Assembly (NCBI RefSeq): GCF_051014685.1
Contig: NC_135060.1
Coordinates: 7,564,001 to 7,628,000, forward strand
DNA length: 64,000 bases
Direction: 5' to 3'
From: Ptiloglossa arizonensis
Lineage: Eukaryota; Arthropoda; Insecta; Hymenoptera; Colletidae
In this document: positions 60,601 through 64,000 of the stretch, piece by piece
Layout: each line of letters begins with the position of its first letter
How positions within the stretch are numbered: the stretch's first letter is position 1
Notes under the pieces: generated by a model
What the model was told of the DNA's origin: nothing
What the model saw: only the letters and a program-made list of their open reading frames with translations
The model's database searches: none
Program-made: the position numbers and the translations under genes

Positions 60601-63476
60601 AAAGAAAGAAAGAAAAAACCCTTCATTTAAAAAAAATACATGATCGTAACTAAGTTCGGATAGTTTCACAAAGTACCTCTAGAAAATTTCTCGATATCGT
60701 TTAAGTTTCATCGTAATATTTTAGAAATACATTATCTAATTTTCATACTTTTCATAAAAACCAAAAATCGGTTTCTTCACAGTATTCAGCTATACATGTG
60801 TAATCTGTTAAAAAATAAATTTTTAAGTTTGAGTTTATACCATATTAATAAAGAATTCAAATTGAACAGTGCTCAAAAGATCCACAAGACAAATCGATGA
60901 CCTGAAATGCACATAAAATTCTACCCAGGGATAGTTTCCAGGTTGGATTGCAGAATCAACGTGTCTACGTTGCAAAACTCATATCTTGATACGATAAGAG
61001 CTTCATAGTTTCTGTAAGTAACAAAGTTGACATTTTTGTATATAATCGTGGATATTGTAGAATATAATAAACCAACCTCAATTATATATTTGTGTAAATC
61101 TTCTGTAACAAGGAATCTAGACTAAGCTGCCAAAATACACAAACTATTCAACTACTGAAATAATGTACTTTATCTAACCGTGACGAGTATTCGATTATTT
61201 GACGAATACTTCGAGTAACATGGAAAACATAGAATAGTTCGAAAAAATTCGAACTGATTTTATCGATATCATATAAAAAGTTGAATTTTTAAATAAATTA
61301 CGAGTCAATTAAACGGATTAAATTTTTGGTTTACTCAAAAAGATACTCCAGGGCACGACACGAGTCGAATACACAAACTAAACTTAATTTTTGTCAGTAG
61401 TCGATCAGCTGAAAATTTCTTTAGATTTAAAAGTATTTCACACTTGAAATTTTCGCGGAGACTAATGAACCAATTCAATGACCAGTTCGACAATTATAAG
61501 ATACTACAGAATTATATATCATTCGTCATGACGAAAGATAACAACAATTGCGTAATTTATTCTCATAGAAATATCTAAAGTGGAAAAAAGTAAAATTAAT
61601 ATTATTGACACGTGCAAGCGAAAGCCACATTTCCATACAAATAATTGACTCGAAAAATATACCACGGAGATCTACGAAACCTTATTTTTTTACAAATATG
61701 TAAATTCACCCACATTTTTTTAAGAAAAAAGTTTTACAAGTAGGTTAATTCAGTTGTCTCTGTATCATAAATCATTTATATTATACATATGTATTGCAAC
61801 AAGCAACACGATAGATGTAATAAAAATATTTGGTTAAATTTAAAACACATAAAGGTAACATTAAAATCTCTGCATACAACAATCTTACCAAAAATTCGAA
61901 TTCAACATTATATTCTCCTTTTTATATGAAATAACATTTTTATAAACATTTTTGTATCTTCAATAAGTTATGAAATAATTGCGCGTATAAATCAAACATG
62001 TTATACGAGGTGATTTTATAACTTGTTGATTTGTTGTCAATTTTCGTTCTAACTAGCTGCAATATAGTCGAACGTCTTATTTGCAAAAGGTTAATACCCA
62101 ACTGTGAAAAATCATTCACCAATATTTCAAGCGCACGAAAAGACGTTACACTGAAACAATGTCGTTATCTTTGTTATATTCATACATTTAAATCGAAGAA
62201 ATATACATAAAGCTAAAGTTTTAAATGTAATGTATGTACACATAATTGCTATCTCTTTCCGAGATCACGTTCCACAGTCACGTATGTAATTATGTTCCAT
62301 AAAAGCGCTTTCCGACGAAACTTTATAGGAAAATAACAAATATGGGAATACACTTTTGAAATGTATGTATAAGAGAGTTAATTACTGGCGCATCTCGACA
62401 TCGAGCTCGGTTTTATTGGTTGTCCTGTGCATTATGCAATTCTGTCCGTGATGGCCTTTACAATGAACAGGCATTACTCAACAAGACGAGACAGAAGACC
62501 TTGACAACCTCGGTAGAATCTTAACCTAACGGCTAACAATTTCTTTCATTATACACCATATTGTAGCAAAACGTGAAACCGTAATTATATAGAAATATGC
62601 TACGAATGAATAACAAAGTTTTAAGACAAACAATAATCGTATGTACTGATCAATTATTTACTGATAATTTTTTTTTTTAATTATTTTTTATCATAGAATG
62701 ATATAAATTACAAAAGTGATACACAGTTAGGCATAATGCTTGTACGACAGCCATCGTGTTTTTTAATCAAATAAATTAAGAATAATAATCTTATAATCAT
62801 TAAACTTCAAACTCTCAAATTTAATTTTTTGTATTTATAAAAATGTATAGTAAAATAATTAATTGTGTACTTATTTAGAATTGATTTTTAAAAAATGAAA
62901 ATTAGAAAAATGATTACGCACTGAGTTATACATATGCAATTTCTAAATTCCTAAATATCGAGATTCAACACACGTTTACACGTGTACACGTGTACACGTG
63001 TGCACCTTTATGATTATTATTGGCTGTTTGAAATATATGGCTACGCAAGTCATACCACTGTGACACACGTGACACATCAACTGGTAGGCCAGTCGTCACC
63101 TGGCAAATAATCACAGACTCATGCGACATCTCCCGAAATTTAACGCAAACATCTCTTCGCATGATGTTCATTTCACATTCAGATTTATTTATCATGAAAG
63201 CCATACATTTCTTTTACTTTTGTATGATAAATAGAAAATGCACGGTAACTAAAACATATTGCTTGCGTGAATCGCATAATGAACGTTTAAAAAAATCAAC
63301 CTCTTTTTAACAAACGAATGTCGCGAATGCAGACAGTCGAGTATAATACTATCTATGAGAAAAGCATCGGACTCTGCACGTTAAATGTACGAGCAATGTA
63401 AAAACATTCGATCACTCGGAACAGACGATTGCCGCGAACAAAACGTGACATTCAACTTACCTATCACCGTGGACAT
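19950..63476 (-). CDS. eIF4G1: Eukaryotic translation initiation factor 4 gamma (eIF4G1/3 type), whole locus
   Basis: One gene fills 43.5 kb. Coding exons in transcript order after the first exon are 40080-39722, 39457-39212, 38953-38824, 38760-38557, 37029-36833, 36178-35314, 26604-25799, 25719-25615, 25431-25126, 25042-24821, 24744-24668, 24570-24411, 23847-23583, 23305-23208, 23102-22942, 22732-22680, 22440-22217, 21830-21661, 21390-21311, 21064-20838, 20760-20623, 20549-20474, 20392-20243 and 20164-19950. Every junction keeps frame. With the first exon at 45385-45055 the product is 1954 aa; with the one at 63476-63461 it is 1849 aa. Numbering on the longer form: PABP-site-adjacent [12 protein letters not shown] near 457, eIF4E-binding YDRDFLI at 1013-1019, MIF4G about 1095-1370, MA3 about 1575-1700, W2 about 1765-1954. 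eIF4G scaffolds eIF4E, eIF4A, eIF3 and PABP to recruit the 43S ribosome to capped mRNA. Small undetected exons in the long introns cannot be excluded. Confidence 0.93.
27462..27549 (-). CDS. eIF4G1: Candidate internal first exon of eIF4G (Arg/Ser-rich N-terminus)
   Basis: On the minus strand an ATG in strong context (GAAAATGG) at 27549 opens 29 codons starting [12 protein letters not shown] and continuing with an [12 protein letters not shown] tract. It ends G|GTACAT in phase 1, exactly the phase needed to join exon 8 at 26604 (G+GT = Gly, Gly-Lys-Ala-Met). The exon lies in a GC- and CpG-rich island (about 27340-27720) surrounded by AT-rich intron, as expected for a promoter. The resulting eIF4G would lack exons 1-7 (no PABP-adjacent block) but keep the eIF4E site and all core domains. 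The donor GTACAT is weak, which lowers confidence; the next GT downstream is out of phase. Predicted from sequence only. Confidence 0.45.
28716..28948. mobile_element. TA-flanked inverted-repeat element (mariner/MITE-like remnant)
   Basis: The left end (28718 on) reads CAGTATGTCCTTCAGGTTGT and continues TACA. The reverse complement of the right end reads ATCCGTCTTTCAAATTGTTA and continues CA. They match over most of the last 17 bases, and both ends abut TA. No transposase frame remains; about 230 bp. An internal copy of TGTCCTTCAGATTGTTA near 28890 suggests a nested or rearranged copy. Confidence 0.5.
29037..29090. mobile_element. piggyBac-like terminal sequence
   Basis: TTAACACGTTGAGTGCC starts with TTAA and is followed by GTCACTGGTGAC, resembling terminal and subterminal repeats of piggyBac-type MITEs. 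A matching second end was not found, so this is a tentative fragment. Confidence 0.3.
29264..29398. repeat. Duplicated fragment of eIF4G exon 15 and adjoining intron
   Basis: Bases 29338-29398 match 23413-23473 at 60 of 61 positions, ungapped. Bases 29264-29298 match 23286-23320 at 30 of 35; that source stretch spans the exon 15 acceptor and 5' coding bases. Between the two blocks the copy lacks about 50 bases present in the source. Same orientation, about 6 kb apart, both in the eIF4G gene. Confidence 0.8.
32680..32700. promoter_or_regulatory. E-box palindrome
   Basis: CAGCACGTGCTG (32685-32696) is a perfect 12-bp palindrome centred on CACGTG. It is extended by TAGC/GCTA arms after a one-base bulge, in a GC-richer patch (32670-32900) of eIF4G intron 7. 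Confidence 0.4.
35314..40080 (-). CDS. eIF4G1: eIF4G exons 2-7: N-terminal low-complexity region
   Basis: Six exons: 40080-39722, 39457-39212, 38953-38824, 38760-38557, 37029-36833 and 36178-35314. Exon 2 is Gly/Pro/Gln-rich, exon 3 Gly/Gln/Pro-rich ([20 protein letters not shown]), exons 4-5 Gln/Pro-rich ([32 protein letters not shown]), as in the N-terminal part of insect and vertebrate eIF4G. Exon 6 carries the conserved core [20 protein letters not shown], which corresponds to the vertebrate IRDPNQGGKDITEEI block beside the PABP-binding site. Exon 7 (865 bases) is Ser/Thr/Pro-rich and begins [21 protein letters not shown]. It ends at a GTAAGT donor in phase 1 and joins exon 8 across an 8.7-kb intron (DGKAMQKQK). 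Family divergence makes exact homology weak in exons 2-5, but phases and splice sites agree throughout. Confidence 0.88.
37383..37446. repeat. Two adjacent perfect hairpins
   Basis: GATGTATTCAG/CTGAATACATC (37383-37393 and 37396-37406) with a 2-base spacer, then TATGAAGACTCAGGTAA/TTACCTGAGTCTTCATA (37410-37426 and 37430-37446) with a 3-base loop. Outer flanks CAAAGGTTACTATGG (from 37369) and CCATACCTGAGGTAAACCTT (from 37458) are also imperfect inverted repeats, so the whole may be a small foldback element. It lies in the intron between eIF4G exons 5 and 6. Confidence 0.75.
37570..37945. other. GC-rich island in eIF4G intron 5
   Basis: About 375 bases of strikingly GC-rich DNA between AT-rich flanks. 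It has overlapping open frames on the minus strand (none recognisable), a (GT/GA)-rich stretch near 37635-37655 and a TATA-like AATATAAGAAAG near 37883 on the plus strand. It could be a promoter island or a remnant of a retroelement LTR. I cannot decide between them. Confidence 0.35.
39617..39655. repeat. (AT)n microsatellite
   Basis: About 39 bases of uninterrupted AT dinucleotides in the intron between eIF4G exons 2 and 3, 60 bases from the exon 2 donor. Confidence 0.95.
40081..45054 (-). other. Intron between proximal first exon and exon 2 of eIF4G (5.0 kb)
   Basis: AT-rich with three less AT-rich patches: 40970-41100, 41400-41560 and 43020-43200. The second carries AAGATGGCCG on the minus strand (YY1-like and a start-codon-like context) and may be a further promoter with an untranslated first exon. 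ATATCGATAT near 43213 and CATCGATAAG near 44580 are DRE-like. No gene is seen. Confidence 0.55.
45055..45385 (-). CDS. eIF4G1: Alternative (proximal) first coding exon of eIF4G, His/Gln/Pro-rich
   Basis: ATG at 45385, with an in-frame TAA 27 bases upstream, opens 110 codons plus one base. The exon ends at a strong donor (GTAAGT at 45054-45049) in phase 1, which fits exon 2 at 40080 (A+GA = Arg, then [11 protein letters not shown]). The peptide has HHHHH and seven-Gln runs and Pro/His-rich stretches, like other eIF4G N-termini. A DRE-type TATCGATA at 45788-45795 lies about 400 bases upstream of the ATG. Confidence 0.75.
45788..45795. promoter_or_regulatory. DRE-like TATCGATA upstream of proximal eIF4G first exon
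   Basis: TATCGATA is the core of the DNA replication-related element, common in broadly expressed insect promoters. It lies 403 bases upstream of the proximal ATG in a less AT-rich region (45720-46000). Confidence 0.4.
47880..48060. promoter_or_regulatory. CpG-rich island with NRF-1-like sites
   Basis: Contains TGCGCATGCG at 47911-47920 and GCATGCGCGC near 48016, both NRF-1-type palindromes. On the plus strand an ATG at 47923 opens 23 codons ([20 protein letters not shown]...) ending exactly at a good donor (GTAAGG at 47992). No compatible downstream coding exon was recognised, so a promoter or non-coding transcript start is more likely than a proven gene. Confidence 0.35.
48904..48925. repeat. 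Poly-A tract
   Basis: A run of about 22 A residues in the distal eIF4G intron. Confidence 0.9.
52676..52880. mobile_element. Short inverted-repeat element (pogo/Tigger-like MITE candidate)
   Basis: The left end after TA reads CAGGTACTCCTCGACTTACG (52676-52695) and continues AC. The right part, GTTGTAAGTCGAAGATAC (52852-52869), is its inverted partner with about 15 of 18 positions matching. A second internal TCGTAACTCC echoes the arm. No transposase is present. The exact right edge is uncertain. Confidence 0.45.
56122..56141. repeat. Perfect 20-bp GC-rich palindrome
   Basis: GTGGACCACCGGTGGTCCAC is its own reverse complement. It follows ACACGTTCCGTGC, which resembles the ACACGTTGAGTGCC end at 29041. 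The two may be subterminal repeats of the same piggyBac-like family. Confidence 0.6.
58069..58636. mobile_element. Non-autonomous inverted-repeat element, about 570 bp
   Basis: The left terminus reads ATATCGGGTGTTCTGCAATG (58069 on). The reverse complement of the right terminus reads TATACAGGATGTTCCAATAG (from about 58636 leftward). Interior text such as TCGATTTTCTCGAAAACGAA has the style of dispersed hymenopteran 'ACAGGGTGTTC' repeats. No transposase frame is intact. Confidence 0.5.
62979..63000. promoter_or_regulatory. Tandem E-box array (three CACGTG, 8-bp period)
   Basis: CACGTG occurs at 62979-62984, 62987-62992 and 62995-63000 as a tandem TACACGTG repeat, flanked by degenerate units (CACGTTTA and TGTGCACC). 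It lies about 470 bases inside the intron downstream of the distal eIF4G first exon. It could bind bHLH factors such as Myc/Max or CLOCK/CYC; it could also be a chance minisatellite. Confidence 0.5.
63461..63476 (-). CDS. eIF4G1: Alternative (distal) first coding exon of eIF4G, 16 nt
   Basis: ATG at 63476 (context GAAAATGT) encodes MSTVI plus one base, then a consensus donor GTAAGT at 63460. Phase 1 fits exon 2 (G+GA = Gly, giving [14 protein letters not shown]). An in-frame TAA lies upstream at about 57 bases, so this is the first Met of its frame. The exon sits at the edge of a GC-rich island (63460-63950) suited to a housekeeping promoter. Its intron would be 23.4 kb. No other downstream acceptor with coding sequence is seen on this strand before 45385. 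Confidence 0.6.
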
Positions 63477-64000
63477 TTTCGCCTTCTGTGCCGTTCTACG
63501 TCGGGTCCAAATTTTCTTACGACCGTTATGTTAATGATGGTAAGAAACCGTAACAATTGAGTGCATGTTTAGCGGCGTGATTGCCCACTGGTGATCCTAT
63601 CCAGTCGCGTTCTCAACATGCGAAGGTAACACACGAGGTCTTAGAAGTATCACCGTAGAGAGAATTGTACGCCCGTGTGGCGCGAATACTTGAAAAAAAC
63701 AGTGACGGCTATTCGAATGAATGGACAACACTCCTCGTGCTTCGCAAACGAAAAGACCGCTCGTCGAAATTATATAACCTCCGCGGTAGTAAAGACGATA
63801 TGATACTAGCAAGACGATGTTTTCGCGCGAGTTAGTAACCACGCGGCCCGGCAATACCACTGCTGCTACTGTTACTACTATCGTTAACCCACTCGTGTGG
63901 TAAATCGCCTTCTTTTGAAAGGCTGTTTCGGTTGTCAAGTATCAGCGAATATTTTTCCACATTCTATTCTTGAATATAATATTCACATTATACAACAAAT
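63477..64000 (-). promoter_or_regulatory. Probable distal eIF4G promoter / 5' UTR island
   Basis: The region from about 63480 to 63950 is GC- and CpG-rich compared with its surroundings and lies immediately upstream (minus strand) of the 16-nt first coding exon. No TATA box is evident, consistent with a housekeeping promoter. A 113-codon open frame on the minus strand (63938-63597) is probably incidental. Confidence 0.45.

Larger units (their letters stand above)
45386..63460 (-). other. Distal eIF4G intron (upstream part of the locus, 18 kb)
   Basis: Long AT-rich intron with scattered GC-rich islands at about 46300-47430, 47850-48060, 49140-49450, 50520-50870, 52310-52680, 52900-53090 and 58760-59060. 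No island contains a protein I recognise, and ORFs in them are short. Transposon-like inverted-repeat elements lie at 52676-52880 and 58069-58636, a 20-bp palindrome at 56122, and an E-box array at 62979. A nested non-coding transcript is possible but not shown. Confidence 0.5.

Noticed and set aside
63597..63938. 113-codon minus-strand frame upstream of the distal eIF4G exon
   Set aside because: CpG-rich promoter islands often contain open frames. No domain or signal is visible and it is not in frame with a donor leading to eIF4G.

Overview
The window is AT-rich eukaryotic DNA with short, clean GT-AG introns (two are GC-AG), long AT-rich introns and small GC-richer islands at promoters. Both bursicon subunit genes are present, so the source is an arthropod, almost certainly an insect. 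The base composition, the compact tandem pburs-burs pair and the repeat style suggest a hymenopteran, perhaps a bee. That last step is inference.

Layout, left to right. (1) The 3' part of a dephospho-CoA kinase-domain gene (DCAKD type, + strand, 1-698) converges with a complete Zc3h10-like CCCH zinc-finger gene (- strand, 4654-2853, three exons, 428 aa). (2) A weak candidate small gene (+, 4657-5500) starts head to head with Zc3h10. (3) A single-exon Slmap homologue (FHA domain, coiled coils, tail anchor; -, 9573-7183, 796 aa) lies back to back with a GPATCH11 homologue (+, 11881-12717, two exons, 249 aa). (4) The two subunits of the moulting neurohormone bursicon follow in tandem on the + strand: pburs (beta, 13209-13765) and burs (alpha, 15224-16763). 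Each has its own TATA box and signal peptide, and each encodes 11 cystine-knot cysteines. (5) From 19950 to 63476 on the - strand there is one very large gene, an eIF4G1/3-type translation initiation factor. I rebuilt 25 coding exons whose phases all agree (1954 aa with the proximal first exon, 1849 aa with the distal one).

The most notable content is the 5' architecture of eIF4G. Three separate candidate first coding exons end in phase 1 and fit a downstream acceptor: a 16-nt exon at 63476-63461, a His/Gln/Pro-rich exon at 45385-45055, and an Arg/Ser-rich exon at 27549-27462 inside intron 7. The third would give an eIF4G without its N-terminal third but with the eIF4E-binding motif, MIF4G, MA3 and W2 domains. 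All lie in GC-richer islands. The long introns also hold a duplicated piece of eIF4G exon 15 plus its flanking intron, several transposon-like inverted-repeat elements, a double hairpin, an E-box array and microsatellites.

The genes do not form one pathway. Only burs and pburs are a functional pair (heterodimeric hormone). The rest are housekeeping: CoA metabolism, RNA binding, STRIPAK signalling, a splicing-related G-patch protein and cap-dependent translation.
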